Source of the DNA: JBHYGK01 sp051859045
Lineage (GTDB): Bacteria; Pseudomonadota; Gammaproteobacteria; Xanthomonadales; Xanthomonadaceae
Length of the DNA: 64,000 nucleotides
Reading direction: 5' to 3'
Assembly (NCBI GenBank): GCA_051859045.1
Contig: JBHYGK010000056.1
Coordinates: 62,001-126,000, forward strand
Both the position numbers and the translations under genes were made by a program. How positions within the stretch are numbered: position 1 is the first letter of the stretch; each line of letters starts with the position of its first letter. This document shows, in pieces, positions 44,245 to 53,330 of the stretch. Under the pieces are notes generated by a model. It was not told where the DNA came from, did not search any database, and worked only from the letters and a program-made list of their open reading frames with translations.

Positions 44245-44268
44245 CTCCGCCCGTCGGGCGGAGTTCCC
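44245..44268. repeat. Hairpin element, copy 2
   Basis: CTCCGCCC-GTC-GGGCGGAG followed by TTCCCC resembles the element at 22091-22111 (CTCCGCCCGTCGGAGTTCCCC) with four extra bases in the right arm. It lies in the divergent region between the HPF-like gene and the next gene. Confidence 0.4.
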
Positions 44269-44471
44269 CTGATCTGGGGATGGCTCCCCGCCATCCAACG
44301 CCTGCCCGACCCCTGCCGCCATCGGGAAAAGCCGCCGGGCCGCGCCATCTGAAACCTGAACGGCCGGCCGGCGCGCGCGCGCGGACGGGCGCGATTCGGC
44401 CTGCGTTCACCCGTCCGGCGCGACCGTCGCATCCGCCGCACGCCCCGCCCATCGCCACCGGAGACGCCGCC

Positions 44472-44960
44472 ATGTCCCTGCTAGCCAAGTACCTCCTGCC
44501 CGTCCTGCTCGCCGTCGCCGGCACCGTGGGCGTCGTCGCCCCGAAGGAGGCCGCGGCGTCCGACATCCGCGTCTTCGTCGACCTCGGCGACATCGTCTTC
44601 AGCGCCGGCCGTCCCTACCACCGGCATTCGCACGCCCCCCTGTACGTCGTGCACGAGCGCTGGGGGCCGCGCTACTACTACCACCGCCCGGCGCCGGTCT
44701 ATTACCCGCGGCGCCCGGCCTACTACGCCCCGCCGCGCCCGGTGTACTACGCGCCGCCGCCGCCGCCGCGCCACCACTACCGCGACTGGCGCCACGAGCG
44801 CCGCGACGACCGCCGCGAGTGGCGCGATGACCGCCGCGAGTGGCGCGATGACCGCCGCGAGTGGCGGGACGATCGCCGCGAGTGGCGCGATGACCGCCGC
44901 GACCACCGGGACGACCGCCGCGACGACCGCCGCGACCGCCGCCGGGATCGTCGCGACTGA
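44472..44960 (+). CDS. Exported Tyr/Pro- then Arg/Asp-rich repeat protein
   Basis: A 162 aa secreted protein: signal peptide (about 1-29), a short conserved strand (SDIRVFVDLGDIVFSAGRPY), a Tyr/Pro/His-rich stretch (YYPRRPAYYAPPRPVYY) and a highly charged C-terminal half made of tandem DDRREWR heptads and DDRRD remnants. Similar PRY-rich envelope proteins are common in xanthomonads, with unknown role. The heptads could form an extended, salt-bridged helix. Confidence 0.7.
   Translation: MSLLAKYLLPVLLAVAGTVGVVAPKEAAASDIRVFVDLGDIVFSAGRPYHRHSHAPLYVVHERWGPRYYYHRPAPVYYPRRPAYYAPPRPVYYAPPPPPRHHYRDWRHERRDDRREWRDDRREWRDDRREWRDDRREWRDDRRDHRDDRRDDRRDRRRDRRD
44806..44910 (+). repeat. 21-bp tandem repeat encoding DDRREWR
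   Basis: Four near-identical 21-base units begin at 44806, 44827, 44848 and 44869, and a diverged fifth begins at 44890. They differ at one or two bases each (GAC/GAT, GCGC/GCGG), so they probably arose by recent duplication. Confidence 0.9.
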
Positions 44961-44986
44961 TCCCCCTCCGCGGGGGGAGCGACACG

Positions 44987-45016
44987 CGAAGGGCCGCCCC
45001 ATGGGGCGGCCCTTCG
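44987..45016. terminator. Bidirectional terminator between convergent genes
   Basis: CGAAGGGCCGCCCC and its perfect complement flank AT, giving a 14-base-pair stem between the repeat-protein stop and the tonB-like stop on the other strand. Confidence 0.7.
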
Positions 45017-45036
45017 TGCGTCCGGCCCCGGGTGCG

Positions 45037-45765
45037 TCAGGGGTCCAGCGAGAAGTCCACCGGCAGCAGCCCCTCCGAGGCCACGGCGACGCCGTCGCGC
45101 AGGGTCGGGGCGAAGCGCCAGCCTTCGACGGCCGCCCGCGCCGCGCGGTCGAGGTCGCGGTGGCCGCTGCCGCGTTCGATCGTCACCGCGCGCGGCAGGC
45201 CGTCGGGCCCGACCCGCACCCGCAGCAGCACCGTGCCCTCGGCGCGCCGGATCAGCGCGGAGCGCGGATAGCGGGGCGCCGGCGCATGGAGCGCGCGCAG
45301 GCCGGCGCTGGGGCCCGCCGCCGCAGGCGCGTCGAAGCCCGTGGTCGGGGCGGGCGGGGCGTCGGCGATCGGGGCGTCGTCGGGGACGTCGGTGGCCGGC
45401 ACCTCGGCCACCTGCTCGCCGCGCTCCTGCAGGGGCGGCTGGCGGGTGGCCTGGCGCGGTGGGGTGGGCGTCGGCGTGGTCGTGATCCGCGGCGGCGGCT
45501 CCACCGGGCGCGGCGGGAGGACCGGCGTGATCTCCTGCACGTCCAGCGGGGGCGGCGCCGGGGCGGCTTCGAACGGGGCGGGCGGGGCCAGCAGCAGGCC
45601 CAGGACCAGCAGGTGCAGGGCGAGGGTCGCGCCGTTGGCGCCGATCCGGGTCGCGGACAGGCCCAGGGGCGGCGACGGCAGCAGGCGGAGGGCGGGGCGC
45701 GGGTGGGCGGTGGGGCGGGGCGAGGGGGTGCGGGGCGAGGCGGTGCTGGGCGAGGCGGTCGGCAT
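45037..45765 (-). CDS. tonB: TonB-family energy transducer
   Basis: A 242 aa protein in TonB layout: Pro/Arg-rich cytosolic N terminus, one membrane helix (GATLALHLLVLGLLLAPP, about 43-60), a long Pro/Thr-rich periplasmic spacer (about 65-160) and a C-terminal TonB domain (YPRSALIRRAEGTVLLRVRV to EGWRFAPT). It would pass proton-motive force to outer-membrane receptors. No exbB or exbD is nearby. ATG 45765 is chosen for the GGAG nine bases upstream. It is divergent from dusA. Confidence 0.85.
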   Translation of the reverse strand: MPTASPSTASPRTPSPRPTAHPRPALRLLPSPPLGLSATRIGANGATLALHLLVLGLLLAPPAPFEAAPAPPPLDVQEITPVLPPRPVEPPPRITTTPTPTPPRQATRQPPLQERGEQVAEVPATDVPDDAPIADAPPAPTTGFDAPAAAGPSAGLRALHAPAPRYPRSALIRRAEGTVLLRVRVGPDGLPRAVTIERGSGHRDLDRAARAAVEGWRFAPTLRDGVAVASEGLLPVDFSLDP

Positions 45766-45872
45766 GGCGGCGGTCTCCTTCGAGGGGAGCCGCGGCAACG
45801 CGCGGGACCCGCGAACGGGGTTGCCGACCCGGGCCGGGCCGTGCCCCGAGCGATCGCTCGGCCTCGCCGGCT

Positions 45873-45878
45873 TACACT
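45873..45878 (+). promoter_or_regulatory. -10-like hexamer 6 bases before dusA (leaderless start?)
   Basis: TACACT, then six bases (GCACGC), then ATG. There is no Shine-Dalgarno sequence and no clear -35 box. The arrangement is nearly identical to that at 55109-55123. Confidence 0.45.
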
Positions 45879-45884
45879 GCACGC

Positions 45885-46892
<1,008 letters not shown>

Positions 46893-46998
46893 GCGGCGCG
46901 GCCGGCAGGGTTCAGAGCGGATTCACCCCCTGCCGACCAGACTGCGCAGCCCTCGCGGCTTCCTGCCGTGGCGGCCACCGGCTACCATCGAAGCGTCC

Positions 46999-47403
46999 AT
47001 GCCCATGCGCCCCGTGCTCCACGCCAGCGTCCTGATGCTCGCCACCGCGGCCTTCCCCGCGCCGGCGCAGGACGGCCGTGAGCGCCAGGCCGACGAGGGC
47101 CTCCGCGAGTCGGTCCAGCGCATCGAGCGCGAGACCGGCGGCGAAGTCCTCCGCGCCGAGCCCTACCAGCGCAACGGCCGCGACGCCTGGCGCTTCAAGG
47201 TGCTGACCCCCGAGGGCCGGGTGCGCGTGCTGCGCGACGAGCCGCCCCGCCCGGGCGCGCTGCCCTCGCGCGATGCGTCCCCTCCCGAACCCCTGCGGCC
47301 GCGCGACGCCCAGCCCCGCCTGCGCGAGCGCCCCGACCTGCGCGACCTGCGCCGCGACCGCGCGCGCCCGCCCGCCGGCCGCGGCGACGACCGCTCCCGC
47401 TGA
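46999..47403 (+). CDS. PepSY-like periplasmic protein upstream of the two-component system
   Basis: A 134 aa exported protein. After a signal peptide (about 1-23) comes a PepSY-like unit, LRESVQRIERETGGEVLRAE then RNGRDAWRFKVLTPEGRVRV, followed by a Pro/Arg-rich disordered tail. PepSY domains often modulate proteases or sensor kinases in the periplasm. Its position 57 bases before a PhoP/PhoQ-like pair suggests it tunes the sensor. A -10-like TACCAT lies at 46983-46988, ten bases before the ATG. Confidence 0.7.
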   Translation: MPMRPVLHASVLMLATAAFPAPAQDGRERQADEGLRESVQRIERETGGEVLRAEPYQRNGRDAWRFKVLTPEGRVRVLRDEPPRPGALPSRDASPPEPLRPRDAQPRLRERPDLRDLRRDRARPPAGRGDDRSR

Positions 47404-47459
47404 TCCCACCGCCTGTTGACCGCGCCGGCCCACGCCGGCGCCCATGACGAGGACACGCC

Positions 47460-48140
47460 ATGCGCATTCTGCTGGTCGAGGACGAAGCCGCCCTCCGCGA
47501 GACCCTCGCCGCCCGCCTCAAGCGCGACGGCTTCGCCGTCGACGCCGCCAGCGATGGCGAGGAAGGCCTCTACCTCGGCAACGAAGTGCCGTTCGACGTC
47601 GGCATCATCGACCTCGGCCTGCCGAAGATGTCGGGCATGGACCTGGTGCGCGAGCTGCGCGCCACCGGCAAGAAGTTCCCGATCCTGATCCTGACCGCCC
47701 GTTCGAGCTGGCAGGACAAGGTGGAGGGCCTGAAGGCCGGCGCCGACGACTACCTGGTCAAGCCCTTCCACGTCGAGGAGCTGCTGGCGCGCATCAACGC
47801 ATTGCTGCGCCGCGCCGCCGGCTGGAGCAAGGCGCTGCTGGAGTGCGGCCCGATCAAGCTCGACCTCACCGCGCAGACCGTCACCTGCAACGCCGAGGCG
47901 GTCGACCTGACCAGCTACGAGTACAAGGTGCTGCAGTACCTGATGGTGCACGCGGGCGAGCTGGTGTCGAAGGCAGACCTGACCGAGCACATCTACCAGC
48001 AGGACTTCGACCGCGACTCCAACGTGCTCGAGGTGTTCATCGGCCGGCTGCGCAAGAAGCTCGACCCCGACGGCGAGCTCAAGCCGATCGAGACCGTGCG
48101 CGGCCGCGGCTACCGCTTCGCCATCCCGCGCAGCGAGTAA
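47460..48140 (+). CDS. OmpR/PhoP-family response regulator
   Basis: A 226 aa regulator with a receiver domain (ILLVEDEAALRET; phospho-acceptor Asp51 in IIDLGLP; Lys in YLVKPF) and an OmpR-type winged helix (DSNVLEVFIGRLRKKL as recognition helix, RGRGYRF at the wing). It is closest in style to PhoP of xanthomonads, which controls Mg2+ and envelope-stress responses. The partner kinase follows after nine bases. Confidence 0.92.
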   Translation: MRILLVEDEAALRETLAARLKRDGFAVDAASDGEEGLYLGNEVPFDVGIIDLGLPKMSGMDLVRELRATGKKFPILILTARSSWQDKVEGLKAGADDYLVKPFHVEELLARINALLRRAAGWSKALLECGPIKLDLTAQTVTCNAEAVDLTSYEYKVLQYLMVHAGELVSKADLTEHIYQQDFDRDSNVLEVFIGRLRKKLDPDGELKPIETVRGRGYRFAIPRSE

Positions 48141-48149
48141 GACGCCCCG

Positions 48150-49529
48150 ATGCAGGCCCGCGCGCTGTCGCTGCAGGCGCGCCAGCTGCTGGCGGCGACG
48201 CTGGGCCTGCTGGCGTTCCTCGGCCTCACCGGCTACGCGCTCGACCGCGCGTTCATCGACACCGCGCGCTCCAACCAGGAGGCGCGCCTGGGCAGCTACG
48301 CGCGCGCCTACCTCGCCGGCCTCGACTTCACCCGCTCCGGCGCGCTGTGGCCGCCCGAGGCGCCGCCGGACCCGCGCTTCGGCACCCCCGGCAGCGGCCT
48401 GTACGCGGCGATCGTCGGCGACGGCGTCGACTGGCATTCCGCGTCCACCCTGAGCCAGGTGCTGCCCGAGGACATCGAGCTGCCGCTCGGCGAGATCCGC
48501 TTCGAGGGCCCGCTGTCGATCCGCGGGCCCAACGGCGAGAAGGGCGAGGTGTACCGCTACGCGATCGGCACCGCGTGGGAGGAGCCCGAAGTGGGCTTCA
48601 CCGTGGCGGTGAGCGAGGACGCGAGCACCATCACCCGCCAGATCGCCGTGTTCCGGCGCGCGCTGTGGGGCTACCTCGGCGGCGCGGGCCTGCTGCTGCT
48701 GGGCGTGCAGACCCTGATCCTGCGCTGGAGCCTGCAGCCGCTGCGGCGCGTGACCCGCGCGATGGACAGCGTGCAGCGCGGCCGCGACAAGCAGCTCGAC
48801 GGCGAGTTCCCGCACGAGCTCTCGCCGCTCACCGACAGCATCAACGCCTTCATCGAGAGCGAGCGCGAGCACCTCGAGCGCTACCGCCACACCCTGGCCG
48901 ACCTCGCCCACAGCCTCAAGACCCCGCTCGCCGTGCTGCGCGCCCGGCTCGAGGACGGCGCCAGCGAGGCGGAGCTGCGCGCCGACGTGCAGGCCCAGCT
49001 GCAGCGCATGAACGACATCGTCGGCTACCAGCTCTCGCGCGCGGCCACCTCGGGCCACCAGCTGTTCGCCGCGCCGATCGAGATCGAGGGCTACGCCGAG
49101 GAAGTGGTGCGAGGCCTGGAGAAGGTCTACGCGGCGAAGGGCGCGCTGTGCGAGTTCGACATCGACGCGTCCGCGCGCTTCTTCGGCGAGCCCGGCGACC
49201 TGCAGGAGCTGCTGGGCAACCTGCTGGAGAACGCGTTCAAGTGGACCCGCCGCCGCGTCGTGCTGGTGGTGCGCGCGCTGCCGCCGCCGGCCGGCCGCCG
49301 CGCCGGCGTCGAGATCGTGGTCGAGGACGACGGCCCCGGCATCCCGCCCGAGCGCGTGGCCAGCCTGCTGCAGCGCGGCGTGCGCGGCGACGAGCGCGTG
49401 CAGGGCCACGGCATCGGCTTGGCGATCGTGCAGGACATCGTGCGCTCCTACCGCGGCCAGCTGCGCGTGGACGCCTCGCCCGAGCTGGGCGGCGCGCGCT
49501 TCGCGGTGCACATCCCGCCGGGCCTGTGA
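48150..49529 (+). CDS. PhoQ-like sensor histidine kinase
   Basis: Membrane sensor (459 aa) with two helices (about 10-32 and 168-192) around a periplasmic domain of some 135 residues, a HAMP-like linker, the dimerisation His254 in ADLAHSLKTPLAVLRA, and the ATPase domain with N-box LLENAFKW, G1 EDDGPGIP and G2 GHGIGLAIV. The H-box with SLKTPL is characteristic of PhoQ-type kinases. It forms an operon with the response regulator and probably the PepSY gene. Confidence 0.92.
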   Translation: MQARALSLQARQLLAATLGLLAFLGLTGYALDRAFIDTARSNQEARLGSYARAYLAGLDFTRSGALWPPEAPPDPRFGTPGSGLYAAIVGDGVDWHSASTLSQVLPEDIELPLGEIRFEGPLSIRGPNGEKGEVYRYAIGTAWEEPEVGFTVAVSEDASTITRQIAVFRRALWGYLGGAGLLLLGVQTLILRWSLQPLRRVTRAMDSVQRGRDKQLDGEFPHELSPLTDSINAFIESEREHLERYRHTLADLAHSLKTPLAVLRARLEDGASEAELRADVQAQLQRMNDIVGYQLSRAATSGHQLFAAPIEIEGYAEEVVRGLEKVYAAKGALCEFDIDASARFFGEPGDLQELLGNLLENAFKWTRRRVVLVVRALPPPAGRRAGVEIVVEDDGPGIPPERVASLLQRGVRGDERVQGHGIGLAIVQDIVRSYRGQLRVDASPELGGARFAVHIPPGL

Positions 49530-49557
49530 GGCCCGCCCGCGCCGGTCGGCGCGCGGC

Positions 49558-50328
49558 TCAGCGCGCGGCGAAGGGCGAGGGGCCGTAGAGCCGGCGCAGC
49601 TGCGCGGCCACCGCCGGCAGTTCCGCCTCGAGCAGGGCCGGCGCCGAGAAGTGGTACTCGCTGGCCACGGCGAAGAACTCCTCGGGCGCCTCGGCGGCGT
49701 AGGGGTCGATCGGCGTCTCCTCGCCGGCCTCGACCCGCGCCGCGAAGGCGTCGTAGGCGGCCTGGAAGTCCGCGGCCCACTGCCGCTGCCAGGCCCCCGG
49801 CAGCGGCGGGGTGCCGTCGAGCACCCCGTCGAGCCCGTCGAGCTTGTGCGCCATCTCGTGCACCGCCACGCAGAAGCCGGCGCGCGGATCGGCGAGGTCG
49901 CCCTCCACGTCGGCCCAGGACAGGATCAGCGGGCCCTGGTCCCAGGACTCGCCGATCAGCTCGTCCTCCCACTCGGTGACCACGCCGGTGGCGTCGTCGT
50001 GGTCCACCCGGCCCACGCGGAACGCCGCGGGATACACCAGCAGCACCCGCCAGCCGGCGAGCCCGCCCGCGCCGAACTCCAGCAGCGGCAGCGCGCACAG
50101 CGCGGCGAGGATGCAGCGCTGGACGTCGTCGAGCACCAGGCCCTGCACCGGGACGATGGTCTTGCTGGCGAGGAAGCGCGCGGCGAGCGCGCGCAGGCGG
50201 GCCTGGCGCGCCTCGTCCAGCCGGGCGACCCACGGCACGCGCGCGACGCAGGCCAGCCAGGTCGCGGCGGGGATGTCGGGGGGCGGCGCGGGGGCGAACC
50301 AGCGGAGGAGCGGGTCGAGCAGTCCCAT
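49558..50328 (-). CDS. MtfA-like zinc peptidase (M90)
   Basis: A 256 aa cytosolic protein of the MtfA family, in E. coli a zinc aminopeptidase-like protein that sequesters the Mlc repressor. The metal motif HEMAHKLD is at 157-164, and PEEFFAVASEYHF provides the downstream Glu. Other blocks are IVPVQGLVLDD and SWDQGPLILSW. No Mlc or PTS gene is nearby. It converges with the kinase gene, 28 bases between stops. Confidence 0.88.
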   Translation of the reverse strand: MGLLDPLLRWFAPAPPPDIPAATWLACVARVPWVARLDEARQARLRALAARFLASKTIVPVQGLVLDDVQRCILAALCALPLLEFGAGGLAGWRVLLVYPAAFRVGRVDHDDATGVVTEWEDELIGESWDQGPLILSWADVEGDLADPRAGFCVAVHEMAHKLDGLDGVLDGTPPLPGAWQRQWAADFQAAYDAFAARVEAGEETPIDPYAAEAPEEFFAVASEYHFSAPALLEAELPAVAAQLRRLYGPSPFAAR

Positions 50329-50372
50329 CGGGCGCGGCGGGTCGGCGGCGGCGGGGCGGGCCCCGCCGGGCC

Positions 50373-50669
50373 TCAGCGGAACATCCCCGGGAGCAGGCGC
50401 TGCCAGCGCGGGCGCTGCAGGCGCGCGCCGGGGGCGGACTCGTCGCTGCCGATGCTGCGGTTGCCGCGCGGGGCGGTGCGCTCGGCGCGGGCCTGGGCTT
50501 CCTGGGCGGCCTGGCCCGGCTCGGCCTCGGCGACCGGCGCGCTGGCGTCGGCGTCGCGCGGGGCGGGGCTGGCGTCGGCCGCGCAGCCCGAGGCGCCGGC
50601 GGCGTCGCTCGCGACGGCATGGCCGGTGCCGAGGCACAGCAGGAGGGCGAGGGCGGCGAGCGTGCGCAT
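50373..50669 (-). CDS. Small secreted protein of unknown function
   Basis: A 98 aa protein with a clean signal peptide (MRTLAALALLLCLGTGHAVA), then an Ala/Asp/Glu-rich disordered stretch with one Cys, and a basic C terminus (RLQRPRWQRLLPGMFR). No domain is recognised. It lies 44 bases upstream of the mtfA-like gene on the same strand and may share its transcript. Confidence 0.55.
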   Translation of the reverse strand: MRTLAALALLLCLGTGHAVASDAAGASGCAADASPAPRDADASAPVAEAEPGQAAQEAQARAERTAPRGNRSIGSDESAPGARLQRPRWQRLLPGMFR

Positions 50670-50826
50670 CGTGGGGCTCCGCGGGGACGGACGCGGCGCG
50701 GGGGCCGGGTCCGGGAGCCCGGAGTGTACCCGGAGTCCGGCCCCGGCGTGTGGCAGCGCAACATGCCCCGGCTTCACATCGGCCCCGTTCCCCACGGCCC
50801 GCGCATGGGGCATCCTCCGGCTCCGC

Positions 50827-52644
50827 ATGAACGCCCTCCTCATCGACGCGGCCCCGCCGCGCATCACCGCCGCCGCCCTCCGTCGCGCCCTCATCGCCGG
50901 CGCGCGCCGGGTGATCGCGCGCCGCGAGAACCTCAACCGCATCAACGTCTTCCCGGTGCCCGACGGCGACACCGGCAGCAACATGGCGTTCACCCTCGGC
51001 AGCGTGCTGTCGGGTGCGCTGGGGCGACGCACCGCGAGCACCGGCGAGCTGATGGCGCGGGTGGGCGAGGTGGCCATCGACGGCGCGCGCGGCAACTCCG
51101 GCGCGATCCTCGCGCAGTTCCTGCAGGGCGTGGCCGAAGGCGTGGGCAACCGGCCGGAGCTCAGCCTCGCGGCGATGGCCGACGCGGTGCGCGGCGGCGC
51201 CGACGCCTGCCGGCGCGCGCTCAGCGAGCCGCGCGAGGGCACCATCCTCAGCGTGATCCGCGCCTTCGCCGACGCCCTGCAGCAGGGCCCGGCGCGCGAC
51301 GCCCGCGGCTGGTTCGAGCAGGCGCTGGCGCGCACCCGCGTGGCCCTGGCCGACACCCCGCGCCAGCTGCCGGTGCTGGCCCGCGCCGGCGTCGTCGACG
51401 CCGGCGCCCAGGGCTTCGTCGACCTGCTCGAGGGCATCGCCGACTACCTCGCCGCCGGCCGCCTGGCCGACGCGCCCGAGGTGATGGAGTCGCTGGCCGA
51501 CGAGGAGGCCGCGCTGGCCCACCTCGAGCTGGCGGAGGGCGATCCCGCGCACCGCTTCTGCACCGAGTGCCTGGTGCTGGGCGAGGGCATCGACCGCGAC
51601 GCGCTGCGCGCGGAGGTGGCCGCGCTCGACGCCTCCTGCGTGGTCGTGGCCGGCAGCGCCACGCGCGTGCGCCTGCACGCCCATCTCGCCGCGCCGGCGC
51701 GTCTGTTCGAGGCCTGCGGCCGCTTCGGCCGGGTCGAGGGCGCCAAGGCCGACGACATGCACGCCCAGCAGCGCACCACCTCCACCGCCGCCGCGCGGCG
51801 CGTGGCGATCCTCGCCGACAGCGCCTGCGACCTGCCCGACGCGCTGATCGAGGCGCACAACATCCATGTCGTGCCGCTGCGGGTGAACTTCGGCGAGCAG
51901 GACTTCCTCGACAAGGTCGGCCTGGGCACCGGCGACTTCTATGCCCGCATGCGCGCCAGCGCCGTGCTGCCGCGCACCAGCCAGCCGCCGCCGGGCGACT
52001 TCCGCCGGCAGATGGAGTTCCTGCTCAGCCACAGCCCGTCGCTGGTGTACGTGGGCCTGTCGCGCGCGGTCAGCGGCACGCTGCAGTCCGCCGAGACGGC
52101 CGCCGCGCGCACCGACGCGCGGCGCATCCGCGTGGTCGACAGCGCCAGCGCGTCCGGCGGCCTCGCCCTGCTCGCGCTGCGCGCGGCCGAGCTGGCCGGC
52201 GACGGCCGCGACGCCGACGCGATCGTGGCCGAGCTCGAGCGCCTGCGGCCGCTGACCCAGACCTGGGCGATCGCCCGCGACCTCAGCCACGGCGTCCGCG
52301 GCGGCCGCGTGCCGGCCTGGGCCAAGCCGCTGATCCAGGGCCTGGGCCTGACGCCGGTGGTGCGCTTCAGCCCCGAGGGCAAGCTCGCCGTGGCCGGCGC
52401 GCTGTGGGGCACGCGCGACGTGCCGGCGCGCTTCGCCGCGTACGTCGCCAAGCGCCTGCCGCCGGGCGTGCGCTGGCGCGTGATCGTCGGCCACGCCGAC
52501 GCCCGCGCCGACGGCGAGGCGCTGCTGGCGGCCGTGGACGCGACCATCGCGCCGGCCGAGCGCTGGCTGGTCGAGACCGGGCCGGCGATCGGCGCGCACG
52601 CCGGCCAGGGCGCGCTGGTGATCGCCGTGCAGCCGGTGGCCTGA
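50827..52644 (+). CDS. DAK2-DegV fusion (FakA-like plus FakB-like fatty-acid kinase)
   Basis: A 605 aa protein. Residues about 1-205 are a DhaL/DAK2 kinase domain with the Mg-ATP motif PDGDTGSN (45-52) and RGNSGAILAQFLQG; a middle domain (about 215-315) resembles the FakA central region; residues about 320-605 are a DegV/FakB fatty-acid-binding domain with ILADSACDLPD, PRTSQPPPGDF and IGAHAGQGALVI. In Firmicutes FakA and FakB are separate and phosphorylate exogenous fatty acids for PlsX/PlsY. The plsY gene starts two bases after the stop, which strongly supports that role here. Confidence 0.88.
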   Translation: MNALLIDAAPPRITAAALRRALIAGARRVIARRENLNRINVFPVPDGDTGSNMAFTLGSVLSGALGRRTASTGELMARVGEVAIDGARGNSGAILAQFLQGVAEGVGNRPELSLAAMADAVRGGADACRRALSEPREGTILSVIRAFADALQQGPARDARGWFEQALARTRVALADTPRQLPVLARAGVVDAGAQGFVDLLEGIADYLAAGRLADAPEVMESLADEEAALAHLELAEGDPAHRFCTECLVLGEGIDRDALRAEVAALDASCVVVAGSATRVRLHAHLAAPARLFEACGRFGRVEGAKADDMHAQQRTTSTAAARRVAILADSACDLPDALIEAHNIHVVPLRVNFGEQDFLDKVGLGTGDFYARMRASAVLPRTSQPPPGDFRRQMEFLLSHSPSLVYVGLSRAVSGTLQSAETAAARTDARRIRVVDSASASGGLALLALRAAELAGDGRDADAIVAELERLRPLTQTWAIARDLSHGVRGGRVPAWAKPLIQGLGLTPVVRFSPEGKLAVAGALWGTRDVPARFAAYVAKRLPPGVRWRVIVGHADARADGEALLAAVDATIAPAERWLVETGPAIGAHAGQGALVIAVQPVA

Positions 52645-52645
52645 G

Positions 52646-53314
52646 GTGGCCGCCGACGCCTTCGTCCTGCCCGCGGCCCTGCTGCTGGGCGCCTACGCGC
52701 TGGGCTCGCTGTCGGGCAGCCTGCTGCTCGGCCGGCTGCGCGGGGTCGACATCCGCACCCAGGGCAGCGGCAATGCCGGCGGCACCAACGCCTTCCGCAC
52801 CCAGGGCGCGTGGTTCGCGCTGGGCACGGTCGCGGTGGACATCGCCAAGGGCGCGCTCGCGGCCTGGGCCGGGCTGGCGCTCGCGCCGGCGGCCGGGCCG
52901 CTCGGCGGCGACGCGCTCGGCCACGCCTGCGGCCTGGCGGCGGTCATCGGCCACGTCTGGCCGGTCTGGCACGGCTTCCGCGGCGGCAAGGGCGCCGGCA
53001 CCGCCGTCGGCGCGCTGGCGGTGCTGTGGCCGCTGGCGCTCGCGCCGCTGCTGGCGGCCTGGCTGCTGGTGCTGACCTCGACGGGCTACGTCGGCCTGGC
53101 CACGGTCTGCGCCGGCCTGGCCCTGCTGCCGATGGCCTGGTGGGATCCCGCCGGCCCGGCGCGCGCGTGGCTGGCGCTCGCGCTGGCGGGCTTCCTGGTG
53201 TTCACCCACCGCAGCAACCTGCAGCGGCTGGCCGCGGGCGTGGAGCATCGCTTCGAGCGCGCGCGCGTGCTGGCGCGGCTGGTCGCGAGGCTGCGCGGCC
53301 CGGCGCCGCGCTGA
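52646..53314 (+). CDS. plsY: Glycerol-3-phosphate acyltransferase PlsY
   Basis: Inner-membrane enzyme (222 aa, about five membrane helices) that acylates glycerol-3-phosphate from acyl-phosphate. Catalytic loops GSGNAGGTNAFRT, GHVWPVWHGFRGGKGAGT and the final VFTHRSNLQRL are present. GTG 52646 is the start. It is directly behind the FakA-FakB-like fusion, so fatty-acid activation and acyl transfer are encoded together. Confidence 0.95.
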   Translation: MAADAFVLPAALLLGAYALGSLSGSLLLGRLRGVDIRTQGSGNAGGTNAFRTQGAWFALGTVAVDIAKGALAAWAGLALAPAAGPLGGDALGHACGLAAVIGHVWPVWHGFRGGKGAGTAVGALAVLWPLALAPLLAAWLLVLTSTGYVGLATVCAGLALLPMAWWDPAGPARAWLALALAGFLVFTHRSNLQRLAAGVEHRFERARVLARLVARLRGPAPR

Positions 53315-53330
53315 TGCCGGGGTCGCGGTG

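Noticed and set aside
38061..44441. A minus-strand open frame of more than 2000 codons
   Set aside because: It is an artefact of high G+C, which makes stop codons rare. It runs antisense to or out of frame with nrdJ, the H1-like gene, the EAL gene and DUF1289, and its sequence is Arg/Ala/Gly noise.
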